Of a stretch of 64,000 nucleotides of DNA, positions 50,668-60,101 are shown piece by piece. The stretch lies in the NCBI GenBank assembly GCA_023389035.1, contig JAEWFC010000031.1:124001-188000 (forward strand), written 5' to 3'. The notes beneath the pieces are model-generated. The model was not told the origin of the DNA. It saw only the letters and a list, made by a program, of their open reading frames with translations, and did no database searches. The translations under genes were made by a program, and so were the position numbers. Origin of the DNA: Acidobacteriota bacterium (GTDB lineage Bacteria; Acidobacteriota; Blastocatellia; Pyrinomonadales; Pyrinomonadaceae). Within the stretch, counting starts at the first letter, position 1, and the number at the start of each line of letters is the position of its first letter.

Positions 50668-51603
50668 ATGCATTTTCCATTAAAGATCCGCGACGACGCA
50701 CGCTTTGATGTCGTCGGTTTTGGCACGAACGCCGTAGACTTTTTGATCCGCGTTCCAAATTATCCGGAGTTTAATTCTAAGGTCGAGATCGACGAGTACA
50801 TTCAGGCTGCGGGCGGCGAGGTTGCGAGCACTATGGCCGGACTCAGTCGGCTAGGGCTTCGAACTGCATATGCCGGGCGGTTCGGCTCTGATGCGGCCGG
50901 TCAATTTGGAATGGAGAGCCTCGCCGATGACGGTGTCGACGTCAGCTTTGCCGAACGCATTGACGGAGCCCGAACTCAGATCGCATTCATTGTAATAGAT
51001 GTGCGGAGCGGAGAACGGACCGTGCTTTGGCAACGCGACAGAAAGCTTTCTTATGCGTCAGACGAAGCTCCGCTAGATGCGGCTCGCTTGGGAAAGGTGC
51101 TGCACCTGACGCCGCACGACGCATTTGCCTGCATCGAAATGGCCAAGGCTGCTCGGGATGCCGGAACAATAATCTCCACCGATGTCGACAACGTCTTTGA
51201 CGGAATGGAGGATCTGCTTCCGCTTGTTGACGTTCTTATCACGTCACACGATGTTCCCGAACGGCTCACCGGGATCAGCGAGCTCCGACCCGCAATGAAG
51301 CAAATGCAGCAGAGTTATGGTTGTCCGGTGGTCGGCGTCACGCTCGGAGATGCAGGATCGATCATGCTTTCCGGCGGCGAATTTTGTGAAACGTCGGGCT
51401 TTGCGGTGCCCGGAGGATGTCAGGATACGACCGGAGCCGGAGACGCTTTTCGTGTGGGGTTGATCTACGGAATGTTGACCGGCCAAAGCATCGCTGAGAG
51501 CTCGCGTGCGGCAAATGCGGTTGCCGCACTCAAATGCAGGGCGATCGGTGCACGTACCGCGCTACCTGACGACTCAGAACTTAGATCGTTTCTAAAACAG
51601 TGA
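50668..51603 (+). CDS. PfkB-family sugar/nucleoside kinase
   Basis: A ribokinase-like fold of 311 residues. The N-terminal signature is DVVGFGTNAVDFLIRVPNYP, followed by AAGGEVASTMAGLSRLGLRTAYAGRFGSDAAG. The C-terminal PfkB signature is DTTGAGDAFRVGLIYG, with the catalytic Asp in GAGDAF. The substrate (ribose, fructose, nucleoside or similar) cannot be told. It is divergent from the LysW-like gene and its stop is back-to-back with the dienelactone hydrolase stop. In the upstream gap a 7-bp inverted repeat (50547-50553 / 50572-50578) may be an operator. Confidence 0.92.
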   Translation: MHFPLKIRDDARFDVVGFGTNAVDFLIRVPNYPEFNSKVEIDEYIQAAGGEVASTMAGLSRLGLRTAYAGRFGSDAAGQFGMESLADDGVDVSFAERIDGARTQIAFIVIDVRSGERTVLWQRDRKLSYASDEAPLDAARLGKVLHLTPHDAFACIEMAKAARDAGTIISTDVDNVFDGMEDLLPLVDVLITSHDVPERLTGISELRPAMKQMQQSYGCPVVGVTLGDAGSIMLSGGEFCETSGFAVPGGCQDTTGAGDAFRVGLIYGMLTGQSIAESSRAANAVAALKCRAIGARTALPDDSELRSFLKQ

Positions 51604-52269
51604 TTACAGGTGCTCATTGAAGAACGCGAGCGCGTTAGCCCAAGCATCCCTCGCGGCGTTAGCGTCATATACTTCCGGCCGCGTGTTATTAAAGAATGCG
51701 TGGTCCGCCTCATACTTCAACGTACGCACGGGAAGCTCGTATCGCTCGGCAGCGTCTTCGAGCGATGCGACCTTTTCAGGGTTGATCCAAGCATCCTTTG
51801 TCCCTGAGATGAACAAGGTCGGCACGCGAAGCTTTTTCAAGATATCTTCTTCAGGGATATCTCCATAGAAAGGCACAGCCGCTGACAACCCCTCGAGCGT
51901 ACACGCCGCCCTCAGTGCGAACGTCCCGCCCATGCAGTAGCCGGTTATCCCGAGGTGAGAGAAACCGTGCTCGTTCACTGCCGCCTTGATGCACGCATCG
52001 ATCGTAGCAAGCCCGTCTTCGCTCGAGAGAGCACCCATCATCTTTGACGCTTCGTCCGGGTCCTTCGCGAGCTTCCCGCGATATAGGTCGGGAGCGAATG
52101 CGGTGTAGCCCTCATCGGCGTATCGCCCCGTGATGTCCTTTACGTGATCGTTCAGTCCCCACCATTCCTGCACGACGATCACTGCCTTCCCGTTGCTGTT
52201 GTCAGGGAATGCTGCAAATGTCGTGGTGTCGCCGCTGAACGTTTCGAGCTTAATGGTCTCAGTTCTCAT
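51604..52269 (-). CDS. Dienelactone hydrolase family protein
   Basis: This is an alpha/beta hydrolase of 221 residues with the DLH pattern. Glu36 lies in QEWWGLN, the nucleophile Cys112 in GYCMGG, an Asp in GTKDAWI and a His in ADHAFFN. Classical DLH opens dienelactones in aromatic degradation. Most genomic relatives have other, unknown ester substrates, and no aromatic pathway is nearby. AGAGGA precedes the ATG. Confidence 0.92.
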   Translation of the reverse strand: MRTETIKLETFSGDTTTFAAFPDNSNGKAVIVVQEWWGLNDHVKDITGRYADEGYTAFAPDLYRGKLAKDPDEASKMMGALSSEDGLATIDACIKAAVNEHGFSHLGITGYCMGGTFALRAACTLEGLSAAVPFYGDIPEEDILKKLRVPTLFISGTKDAWINPEKVASLEDAAERYELPVRTLKYEADHAFFNNTRPEVYDANAARDAWANALAFFNEHL

Positions 52270-52324
52270 AGAAAATGTTCCTCTTGCTCACCGATTATAT
52301 TCGCCATTCACCGATAAGCGAAAA

Positions 52325-52353
52325 CAAAAAAGGACGACGTATTAACGCCGTCC
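52325..52353 (-). terminator. Terminator of the TonB-dependent receptor gene
   Basis: An 8-bp stem (52332-52339 with 52346-52353, one G-U, 6-nt loop) is followed on the minus strand by TTTTTTGTTTT. Confidence 0.93.
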
Positions 52354-52375
52354 ATTGCGATTATTTACACGAGAC

Positions 52376-54613
52376 CTAAAATACTCTGATCGTGTAGCCA
52401 AAACGGATCCCTCGTCCGATCTCCGGCATCAGGTCCTTAATGAAATTGACGTGATTGCGATAAAGCTTGTTCGTCAGGTTATACGCATTGAACGTAAATA
52501 TGTGTGCGTAATGTTGGCTTGCGATCGTGTACGATCCGCTGACGTTGAGCAGCCCATAACCGGCGGTTCTCGTCTCCAGCGGAAATATCTTATCCTGCGC
52601 GGCGGCAAAGACAGCCTCAGGCCGCAGTGATAAGGAACGATACCGCAGGTCCAATCCAACCCGGCCGCGTGCCGGCGGAATCCTCGGAACGTTCAGTCCG
52701 CTATCGGTAAGCCGGGCTCGCACGTAATCAAAGCTCGCGAAACCGCCGATGTTATCGTTGAATCGAGCTTCTGCATTCAGTTCGACGCCGAGATATTTTG
52801 CGTCTTCCTGCTCAAATCTCGCTACAGGCAGGCCGTCCTCGATGTCTACGTCGCCGTCACCGTCTTCATCCTGCGGCGCGAGATACACGTAGTCTTTCAG
52901 GCCGTAATAATAAACGTCACCAAAGAAGCTGAAACGACGCGATTGATGACGCAGCGAAAGATCAACACCGTTCGCGGTCTCACGCCGCAGGTTGGGGTTA
53001 CCGATCTCGAAAGTTACGTTACCGATATGCGGCCCGTAATTGTAAAGCTCCTCGAGCGCCGGCGCCCGATTCGCATGTGTGTAGTTAGCGACAAATGCAC
53101 CGCCTTCCCAAAGTCCGACGTTAATGCCCGCGCCGCCCGAAAAAGCGGTAAAGCTCCGGTCGATCAGTTCCGGATTCTCCGGACGATATCGGTTGTTCTC
53201 GATCCGGCCGCCAAATTGGAATTTGAATCTGCCAAAGTCCAGTTCTTCAAGGGCGAATGCGGAGAATGCATTATGGTCGACCTGCCCGTCGATAAGCTGT
53301 TCCTCGCCCTCAACCTGATACTGTCGATTAAGGCCCTCAAACCCAAAGCGGCCTGTCAATTTGCCATACCTTTGCTGCTCAAATACTGAGCGGTACGAAA
53401 GAGTCTTGTTATCAAAGATCGTTCCAATTTCGTCGATCCCGTCCTCGATCTCGATCTCTTTGTGCCGATAATTAGTGTAATCAAGACTGTAGTTTACGCC
53501 GCTTAGAAAAGGGTTGGTCAGCTCTCGGAAACCGCCGGTAAACCTTAAATTGTGCCGCCGAAGCCGCAGGTCGACCTCCACCTCTTCTTCGTGTGGTTCC
53601 TCGCCCTCTTTGTGATGGTGCTCGTGAAATTCACCTGCGAACGGAACGCCGTATCGGCGGATGTCGAGCGAATAGCTGCCGCTAAAAAACGCCTTGTCCG
53701 CGTAATAGCCCGCACCGAAGGATCCCGTGTTCGAGCGCGTAGCCGAGTTCTCGATACGTCCGATCGGTGTGCTGTAGTCGCCGGTCCGCTGTGCGCTCAG
53801 ATTCCCACGAAACATCCAGTTCTTGATCCCGTATTCAAGACCGCCCGCGGCTCCGGCTTGTTGGTCAGCGGTTCCGCCCACGCCCGTAAAAAAGCCGCGG
53901 AATCCGTCATGAAATCGATTATCGTGATGGCTGATGACATTGACGACACCGCCGATCGCATTGCTGCCGTACAGTAGTGTCGCCGGGCCTTTTACGACCT
54001 CGATCCTTTCCGCAGAAAGCGGATCGGTGGACTCGCCATGGTCACCTGACTGCGAACCGATAGAACCATTGCGAACGCCATCCTGCAGAACCAGAACCCG
54101 GTCGCCGTCGAAGCCGCGGATAACCGGCCTCGAAGAACCGGGGCCGAAGCTTCGTTTTGCTACGCCAACCTCGTGTTCGAGAACCTCGCCGAGCGAGCTC
54201 GACGCCTTTTCTGTGATGCAGGTCGAGCCGACAGATGTTACGGTCTGAAACGAATCGAAGACCGACTGATCTTCACCGGTTAGCGTCACCGTCACTGCTT
54301 CCCTGACGGCGACGATCTCAAGCTGAAAGTTGACCGTTTGCGCAGCGCCGGCGGCTACAGTGATCGGCAGTGTCCTGTCGACGAAACCGTCAAGATGGAC
54401 CAGCAGCGAGTAGCGCCCGGCGGGAACGTCGGTGAACGAATAGTTACCGTCAGCGTCTGTGCGGGTTGCGCGGTTGAGTTGAAGGATCTGTACGCTCGCG
54501 TCATGAAGCGGCGTGTCAGTGCCAAAGGTGACCTTACCGCCAACGCTCGCACCCTGTGCGAACGCGGCAGCGGAGCCGGCGATCATCAATACGAATATCT
54601 GCAGAAGTTTCAT
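52376..54613 (-). CDS. TonB-dependent receptor, ZnuD-like, with N-terminal carboxypeptidase-regulatory domain
   Basis: The 745-residue protein has a signal peptide (1-19, AAAFAQ). A CarboxypepD_reg-like beta domain follows (about 24-100, GGKVTFGTDTPLHDASVQIL). Then come the plug (EVLEHEVGVAKRSFGPGSSRPVIRG..., IEVVKGPATLLYGSNAIGGVVNVIS) and a barrel ending in -RVF. An extracellular loop carries a His/Glu cluster (EFHEHHHKEGEEPHEEE), as in zinc receptors such as ZnuD. Another loop has DEDGDGDVDIEDG, an EF-hand/dockerin-like calcium motif. Zinc or another divalent metal complex is the inferred substrate. No Zur box was recognised upstream. Confidence 0.87.
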   Translation of the reverse strand: MKLLQIFVLMIAGSAAAFAQGASVGGKVTFGTDTPLHDASVQILQLNRATRTDADGNYSFTDVPAGRYSLLVHLDGFVDRTLPITVAAGAAQTVNFQLEIVAVREAVTVTLTGEDQSVFDSFQTVTSVGSTCITEKASSSLGEVLEHEVGVAKRSFGPGSSRPVIRGFDGDRVLVLQDGVRNGSIGSQSGDHGESTDPLSAERIEVVKGPATLLYGSNAIGGVVNVISHHDNRFHDGFRGFFTGVGGTADQQAGAAGGLEYGIKNWMFRGNLSAQRTGDYSTPIGRIENSATRSNTGSFGAGYYADKAFFSGSYSLDIRRYGVPFAGEFHEHHHKEGEEPHEEEVEVDLRLRRHNLRFTGGFRELTNPFLSGVNYSLDYTNYRHKEIEIEDGIDEIGTIFDNKTLSYRSVFEQQRYGKLTGRFGFEGLNRQYQVEGEEQLIDGQVDHNAFSAFALEELDFGRFKFQFGGRIENNRYRPENPELIDRSFTAFSGGAGINVGLWEGGAFVANYTHANRAPALEELYNYGPHIGNVTFEIGNPNLRRETANGVDLSLRHQSRRFSFFGDVYYYGLKDYVYLAPQDEDGDGDVDIEDGLPVARFEQEDAKYLGVELNAEARFNDNIGGFASFDYVRARLTDSGLNVPRIPPARGRVGLDLRYRSLSLRPEAVFAAAQDKIFPLETRTAGYGLLNVSGSYTIASQHYAHIFTFNAYNLTNKLYRNHVNFIKDLMPEIGRGIRFGYTIRVF

Positions 54614-54729
54614 CGTGATACTGAACTAAGACGGAATATTTCGGTCGATTGTTCAGGATAGCGAGGAATTCTGCCTGAGCGGCGGATTTTCAACGAACTG
54701 CCCGAAACGGGCGATGGATGGTTTTGACG

Positions 54730-55512
54730 CTACATTTTCAGTAGCTTTTCACGAAGGATCCGTGACTGGTGGCGGCTGGACGGAATCTGTTGGCCGTTAG
54801 TAAGCCGGACCTCATACGTGCCGCCGGGCAGCGGGACAAAGCTATCGACGTGGTCCATATTGACCAAAGCTCCACGCGAAACACGCACGAACGTGGTCTC
54901 ATCGAGTCTCTGCTCCAGGTCTTTTAGCCGAAAATTTATCGTGTATCGTTGGTCGCCCTCAGCGAGATGGATCCGCAGCAACTCGCCGTCAGCGATCACC
55001 GAAGCGATGTCTTCCACGGAGACAAGCCGGATCTCGTCGCGCACACGGATCGGTATGCGACTTAATGGCTGGACCTTACTGTCTGCTGCGTACGTCTCGG
55101 CTGCGGATCGAAGCTTAGCGTTTTGGTCTGCCCGAGCGCCCTCGGCCTTTAGCCTTTCGGCGGCGCGATTAAGTGTCTCAGTCAGGCGCTCTTGCTCGAC
55201 CGGTTTGAGCAGATAATCGACCGCGTTAAGCTCGAACGCTTTCACAGCAAACTCATCGAAAGCGGTCACAAACGCAACCAGCGGCAGTTCGTCGTTTGAA
55301 AGCTGCCGTACGGCATCCATGCCGTTCATCTGCGGCATTTGAAGATCGAGCAACGCAAGGTCCGGTTTGACGGTCCGGATCAGCTCAACAGCGTCAGCCC
55401 CGTTCTCCGCCTCGCCGACCAGCTCGGCCATGCCGGTCGCGAGCAGCACTTTCTTTAAGAACTCCCGTGCCGGCCGCTCGTCATCAGCGACGATCACTCT
55501 AAGTTTGGTCAT
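54730..55512 (-). CDS. LytTR-family response regulator
   Basis: A receiver domain (residues 1-120, phospho-acceptor Asp56 in LLDLQMP, Lys in LLKPVEQ) is joined to a LytTR DNA-binding domain (about 155-258: IPIRVRDEIRLVSVEDIASV...TFVRVSRGALVNMDHV). Its start overlaps the stop of the histidine kinase gene by 4 bp, so the two form a cognate pair. LytTR regulators often act on cell envelope or adhesion genes; target unknown here. Confidence 0.94.
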   Translation of the reverse strand: MTKLRVIVADDERPAREFLKKVLLATGMAELVGEAENGADAVELIRTVKPDLALLDLQMPQMNGMDAVRQLSNDELPLVAFVTAFDEFAVKAFELNAVDYLLKPVEQERLTETLNRAAERLKAEGARADQNAKLRSAAETYAADSKVQPLSRIPIRVRDEIRLVSVEDIASVIADGELLRIHLAEGDQRYTINFRLKDLEQRLDETTFVRVSRGALVNMDHVDSFVPLPGGTYEVRLTNGQQIPSSRHQSRILREKLLKM

Positions 55513-57398
55513 CGGCCGATCGCCTCGCTATGAGCAGTCTCTACGTCCGCATCATTCCCCACCAGATCGCCTGATGCTCTGATAGGAAGCCTGACCCTCG
55601 AAGTGCTTCCATTCGTATCGATCGACAGCTCAAAAGACGCTCGGCCGCCATAGTAGCGCTCAAGCCGCTCGATTATGTTTTTTGTTCCGATCCCGCTGAC
55701 GCCATGGGGCGTGTTAGTAGAACGTCCGCTGCCCGTATCTGTGACATACAGCAAAAGTTCGCCGTCCTCGGCACTCGCCCCGATCGTGACCTTGCCGCCG
55801 GCACGATTCTCGGCGATCCCGTGCTTTATCGCATTTTCGACAAGAGGCTGCAGTATAAGTGCCGGCACACGGATCCCTTCGAGGTTGTTATCAATATCGA
55901 TCGAGACCTCGAGCTTCTCCTCGAACCTTGCACGCTCGATATCCAAATAACTGCGGATCAAGTTCAGCTCACTGCCGAGCGTCGTAAATTCGGCGGTCGA
56001 GCTAAGCACGCCGCGGAGCAGCTTGGTCAGGTGGATGAGCGTTTCAAATGCTTTATCGGGTGAAGTTTGAATTAGGTAGCCGATCGTGGTCAGCGCGTTG
56101 AATAGGAAATGCGGGTTGATCTGAGCGCGCAATGCCGTGAGCTGTGCCTCGGTCGCGAGCTTAGCTATCTCGTTCTCTCGCAATTCGCGGTCGCAGCGCT
56201 CATGCGTCACCCGCAGCCCGTCGATCTTTCTCGCGGCGATCAGCGAGACACTCTCCAGAACGGTGACCTCATCTGACAACAGCCGCCTGCCGCCCTCGAA
56301 CTTACCTAGCCTGATCGAATAGAACGGCCCTTCGTGCGTCGGAACCTGAATGATCGCGCCGTCGCGTTCGACACTGACCGAAATGGCATTTGTCGCGACG
56401 AGTTCGCGAGCCGAGGTCGTGTCACGTTCGGACGCGGTCAACGCATTGCCAAGTTCACCGGCGACAATATCCAATACAGCCTGGATCGACTCAGCTTCAT
56501 CAATTCGTTCGCTGATCTTCGCCTGGAGTTCGTTATAATCCGGCCTTTTGAGCAGAGCACGGTCAACCAGCATGACGGCGAATCGATATATCGACGGATA
56601 AGCAAGTGCTGTCGCGATCCACAATGCAAGCATTACCGCTGTCGCCTGCACATCGGTCGCGCCGTGATCCTCATGCAGCCGCGACATCGGCACACCGATG
56701 AAGGCATAGAGAGCTATAGCCACGCCCGCAAGCAGGATCACCGAAACGGCGCGCTTCAGGAATAGGTCAGCGAATGCAAAGCGGTAATTTTGATAGAGAA
56801 TAACGAGAGCAAGCGGCAGCGACGATTGGTGTGCCAGCAGTTCGACCGGCCAGGATTTCTCATCGCCCGGAAAACTCAAATGCAGAGCTCCCGCAGCGAA
56901 AATAAGCAGGGCCGTTCCCCAGGTCGCCTTACGCTCCAAAGCTTCGCGATAGTTCAAGACCAGCAGCACTGCCGCGAGCACGACCGCCCCCATCGTCAGT
57001 ATCTGCAGCGCAAGAGCGGACGGCGCAGCGCCCGAAGCCAAAGCATTGAAAAAGTGAAGTATCGTCGCGGTCGCGCTCAACGTGTAAGCAAGGCCGATCG
57101 GCCACATCCGCAGCCGCGGCGTCAATGCGGAATGTACGACGACCGACGGAAGAAATCCGAGCGCCGAATACGCGGCAGCTGCAAGCAGCGGAGAAACGCT
57201 CCAGCCGATATCCTTTTGCACTATCACGGCGAGTTCGCCCGCATTCCAGATAAGCCCTAGTGCCGCCGTCGCACCAAGCAGTACACGAACACTTCCGCGA
57301 CCGGCGCGCGCCACCATCACCGCCAACATCGCGTAAAGAGCGATACCGACCGTGAAGCCGATCACGTTGACCAACGATGCTGCGCTCGAGCTATCCAT
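55509..57398 (-). CDS. LytS-type sensor histidine kinase
   Basis: The 629-residue protein has seven or eight N-terminal transmembrane helices (about 8-270). A linker with GAF-like features follows. Then comes a His_kinase domain with INPHFLFNALTTIGYLI (phosphorylated His) and an ATPase domain with PLVENAIKHGI and VTDTGSG. This is the partner of the LytTR regulator immediately downstream (4-bp overlap). The sensed signal is not evident. It is divergent from sixA. Confidence 0.93.
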   Translation of the reverse strand: MDSSSAASLVNVIGFTVGIALYAMLAVMVARAGRGSVRVLLGATAALGLIWNAGELAVIVQKDIGWSVSPLLAAAAYSALGFLPSVVVHSALTPRLRMWPIGLAYTLSATATILHFFNALASGAAPSALALQILTMGAVVLAAVLLVLNYREALERKATWGTALLIFAAGALHLSFPGDEKSWPVELLAHQSSLPLALVILYQNYRFAFADLFLKRAVSVILLAGVAIALYAFIGVPMSRLHEDHGATDVQATAVMLALWIATALAYPSIYRFAVMLVDRALLKRPDYNELQAKISERIDEAESIQAVLDIVAGELGNALTASERDTTSARELVATNAISVSVERDGAIIQVPTHEGPFYSIRLGKFEGGRRLLSDEVTVLESVSLIAARKIDGLRVTHERCDRELRENEIAKLATEAQLTALRAQINPHFLFNALTTIGYLIQTSPDKAFETLIHLTKLLRGVLSSTAEFTTLGSELNLIRSYLDIERARFEEKLEVSIDIDNNLEGIRVPALILQPLVENAIKHGIAENRAGGKVTIGASAEDGELLLYVTDTGSGRSTNTPHGVSGIGTKNIIERLERYYGGRASFELSIDTNGSTSRVRLPIRASGDLVGNDADVETAHSEAIGR

Positions 57399-57543
57399 TC
57401 ACCACGATAGAACCTTATACCACGTGTCGTTTTGCGATAACTTATTCTAACAAATTGTAATAACCGGCGAACGAACTGTAGAATTTACTCTGCAAGCCGA
57501 AGAGTCCCGCTAACCATTAAACGTAAGCACGAGGTTCCAACTA

Positions 57544-58074
57544 GTGAAACGACTATTCATATTGCGTCACGCCAAGTCTTCATGGAACGACGCATCTCTT
57601 TCGGATTTCGAACGCCCGCTTAATGACCGCGGTCGGAGGGTCGCTCCATTCATGGGTGAGCTGATGGCAAAGCGCGGCTGGGTGCCGGACGTATTTTTCA
57701 GTTCGCCCGCCGAGCGCGCCATGCAGACCGCTCAATTGGTCAAGGACAGCTCTGGGTTCAGCTCACCGCTGATCCTCGACGACCGCATTTACGAAGCAAG
57801 TCCACAGACATTAAAGCTTGTTGTATCGGGCTTCAGTCAAGACCTTTCGTCCGCCGCCGTCGTCGGACACAATCCGGGTATCGAGGGATTTATTCGTCTT
57901 GCCACGGGCCGCGACGAACGGATCCCGACCGCCACATTGTCCATTATTGACCTCGACGTCACAGACTGGAGCGACATCATCGATACGCCCGGCACGCTCG
58001 TAGAGATCATTCGGCCTAAAGAAGAGATGGCCCGCCTGTCGGACCAGAACGAGGCCGGACGCTACGCCAGGTAA
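57544..58074 (+). CDS. sixA: SixA-type phosphohistidine phosphatase
   Basis: This is a histidine phosphatase of 176 residues with LFILRHAKSSW (catalytic His9), FSSPAERAMQTAQ and VVGHNPGIEGF. SixA removes phosphate from histidine in phosphorelay proteins (ArcB, and the nitrogen PTS in E. coli). The start is a GTG at 57544 with GAGG 9 nt upstream. It lies between two two-component systems, which suits a phosphorelay role, but no HPt domain is seen in this window. Confidence 0.92.
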   Translation: MKRLFILRHAKSSWNDASLSDFERPLNDRGRRVAPFMGELMAKRGWVPDVFFSSPAERAMQTAQLVKDSSGFSSPLILDDRIYEASPQTLKLVVSGFSQDLSSAAVVGHNPGIEGFIRLATGRDERIPTATLSIIDLDVTDWSDIIDTPGTLVEIIRPKEEMARLSDQNEAGRYAR

Positions 58075-58075
58075 T

Positions 58076-58108
58076 TAACATTCCCGTAACATTCCGTTCA
58101 CACGCCCT
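58076..58108 (+). promoter_or_regulatory. Pho-box-like tandem 11-bp repeats before the PhoB/PhoR genes
   Basis: TAACATTCCCG (58076-58086) is followed immediately by TAACATTCCGT (58087-58097) and a weaker third unit TCACACGCCCT. A -10-like CATAAA (58121-58126) lies 12 bp downstream, the usual spacing when a PhoB-type regulator replaces the -35. Autoregulation is inferred. Confidence 0.6.
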
Positions 58109-58177
58109 TAAGCCGCGGAGCATAAACTGTCGCTAATCTGAGTTGAATTCCTTACAATTTCAGATGCGGGACAATGT

Positions 58178-58864
58178 ATGCTCCAGAGTATCTTGATCAT
58201 CGAGGACGACGCGGACATCGCCGAAAGTCTTCACTACAATTTCAAACGCGAGGGTTACCGTGCGACCGTCGCTGAGTCCGGCGAGAAAGGCCTGCGGATC
58301 GCGCTCGATGAAAAGACCGCGCCGTCGCTGATCGTGCTCGATTTAATGCTTCCCGGAATGAGCGGAATGGAATTGTGCCGCCGCCTGCGCCGCGAACCTG
58401 CCACCGAGCACACGCCGATCATCATGCTTACCGCAAAGGCCGGCGAGGGCGACAAGATAGCCGGTCTCGATTCCGGAGCCGACGATTACATCGTCAAACC
58501 ATTTTCGGTCAAAGAGGTCGTCGCGCGTGTCCGTGCCGTGCTAAGGCGATCCGAAAAAGAAGGCTCGCCGCGATACGAAGACCCGCAGCTTACAGTCGAT
58601 TTCGACGATATGCGTGTCCTTTGCAAGGGCGACGATGTTAAGCTGACGCGTAAGGAATTTGCACTGCTTTCGCATCTTATCCAGAATTCCGGCCGCGTCG
58701 CGACACGCCAGCAGCTGCTCGATAACGTGTGGGGCTACAGCTATTTCGGCGATACGCGAACGCTCGATGTCCACATTCGCAGGCTGCGTCAAAAAATGGG
58801 CGATTGCGGCGCCTGCATCGAAACGGTCGTCGGCGTAGGCTATAGATTTCTTGGTGCGAAATGA
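58178..58864 (+). CDS. phoB: PhoB/OmpR-family response regulator
   Basis: The receiver domain (phospho-acceptor Asp55 in VLDLMLPG, KPFSVKE lysine loop) is followed by a winged-helix domain (KLTRKEFALLSHLIQNSGRVATRQQLLDNVWGY...TRTLDVHIRRLRQKMG...VVGVGYRFL). The gene overlaps the downstream kinase by 4 bp (ATGA). PhoB is the closest-looking family with a PhoR-type partner and a Pho-box-like repeat upstream. No pst or phoU genes are in the window, so the phosphate role is inferred. Confidence 0.92.
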   Translation: MLQSILIIEDDADIAESLHYNFKREGYRATVAESGEKGLRIALDEKTAPSLIVLDLMLPGMSGMELCRRLRREPATEHTPIIMLTAKAGEGDKIAGLDSGADDYIVKPFSVKEVVARVRAVLRRSEKEGSPRYEDPQLTVDFDDMRVLCKGDDVKLTRKEFALLSHLIQNSGRVATRQQLLDNVWGYSYFGDTRTLDVHIRRLRQKMGDCGACIETVVGVGYRFLGAK

Positions 58865-59979
58865 GGTTTGGTGAGCGGGTCGCGAGTTCGGTTCGAATTG
58901 CCGAGCGGCCGGTCGAGACATTGTCAGCAAGCGAGATAATACTTGAGAGCTTTTTGAATGCGGCCCGCGGCGGCGTGATCGTCGTCGATGGGTCGCTACG
59001 CGTCGTTGCTGCAAATCTGCCTGCCCGCCAAGCCTTTACCCGCGAGGGCACGCGGCTCGATGGCAGCCGCATCAGCGAGATATTCCGTGATCTAAAACTG
59101 CATGACGCCTTTCGCCGGGCAGTTGTCGATGGAAAACAGACCGATCTCAAGCTGGAGCTGGGTTTTCGGTCGCCGCGTGTTTACGACATTCATACGTCGC
59201 CGATATCACACGCGGCGTCTCGCCACGCCATCGGTTTTTTTCAGGACGTAACGCAGGTCGAGCGGCTGGAAAGGGTTCGCCAGGAATTTCTCTCGAATAT
59301 CTCGCATGAGCTGCGAACACCGCTCACATCGATCATGGCATTCGTCGAAACGCTCGAGGACGGTGCGATCGACGATCGCGAAAATAACCGTCGCTTCCTA
59401 TCGGTCATCCGCCGCAACGCCGAGCGAATGAACTGCCTCATCTCTGATATTTCCGAGCTTTCGATGATCGAGTCCGGCAACGTCACGATAGAAAAAGGCC
59501 TGGTTCGCATCTCAAATATCGTTGAGGATATTTTTGCAAGCCTTTCCGCCCGTGCGGCCGATCGCGACATCGAGCTGGTAAACGCTATTCCCGGCGACGC
59601 TCGTGTTTTCGCCGACCCCTCGCGCATCGAGCAGATGCTCACGAATCTGATCGATAACGCCATTAAGTTCAACATCGACCATGGCCGCGTCAGCGTCGAA
59701 CTGAACGAGGATGCCGGCAACTCGCTGATCTCGGTCACTGATACAGGCGAAGGCCTAAGACCCGACCAGCTCGGCCGCATCTTTGAACGTTTTTATCGCG
59801 TTGACCGCGGACGAACCCGCGAGGTAGGCGGCACCGGGCTCGGCCTCGCGATCGTAAAACATCTCGCCCGTTTACACGGCGGCGAGGTGCTCGTTACATC
59901 CTCGCTTGGCCGCGGAACCACCTTCGTGATCAAGCTTCCTTTCGGACACGCATCGGCTCCGGCTTCGGGCCGGGATTAA
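58861..59979 (+). CDS. phoR: PAS-containing sensor histidine kinase, PhoR-like, without transmembrane helices
   Basis: A PAS domain (about 25-130) precedes a HisKA domain (SNISHELRTPLTSI, phosphorylated His) and an HATPase domain (NLIDNAIKFN, VTDTGEGL, FERFYRVDRGRTREVGGTGLGLAIVKH). This is the PhoR domain order, but no membrane segment is visible. It must therefore sense in the cytoplasm or through another protein. Coupled to phoB by a 4-bp overlap. Confidence 0.88.
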   Translation: MRFGERVASSVRIAERPVETLSASEIILESFLNAARGGVIVVDGSLRVVAANLPARQAFTREGTRLDGSRISEIFRDLKLHDAFRRAVVDGKQTDLKLELGFRSPRVYDIHTSPISHAASRHAIGFFQDVTQVERLERVRQEFLSNISHELRTPLTSIMAFVETLEDGAIDDRENNRRFLSVIRRNAERMNCLISDISELSMIESGNVTIEKGLVRISNIVEDIFASLSARAADRDIELVNAIPGDARVFADPSRIEQMLTNLIDNAIKFNIDHGRVSVELNEDAGNSLISVTDTGEGLRPDQLGRIFERFYRVDRGRTREVGGTGLGLAIVKHLARLHGGEVLVTSSLGRGTTFVIKLPFGHASAPASGRD

Positions 59980-59984
59980 AAATC

Positions 59985-60013
59985 TTCCAAAAATCGAGGT
60001 TTCGTGCTATAAT
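59985..60013 (+). promoter_or_regulatory. Candidate carD promoter with extended -10
   Basis: TATAAT at 60008-60013 is preceded by TGC (extended -10). TTCCAA at 59985-59990, 17 bp upstream, is a weak -35. The distance to the carD ATG is 88 bp. Confidence 0.6.
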
Positions 60014-60101
60014 TCGGACAACCAAGCAAATTGAAAAGTTTGTTTTTTTCGTTTTCCGGGCGGGAAGTGATCGGGCCTAGTCAGCAATTGGTGAGGCGTT
60101 C

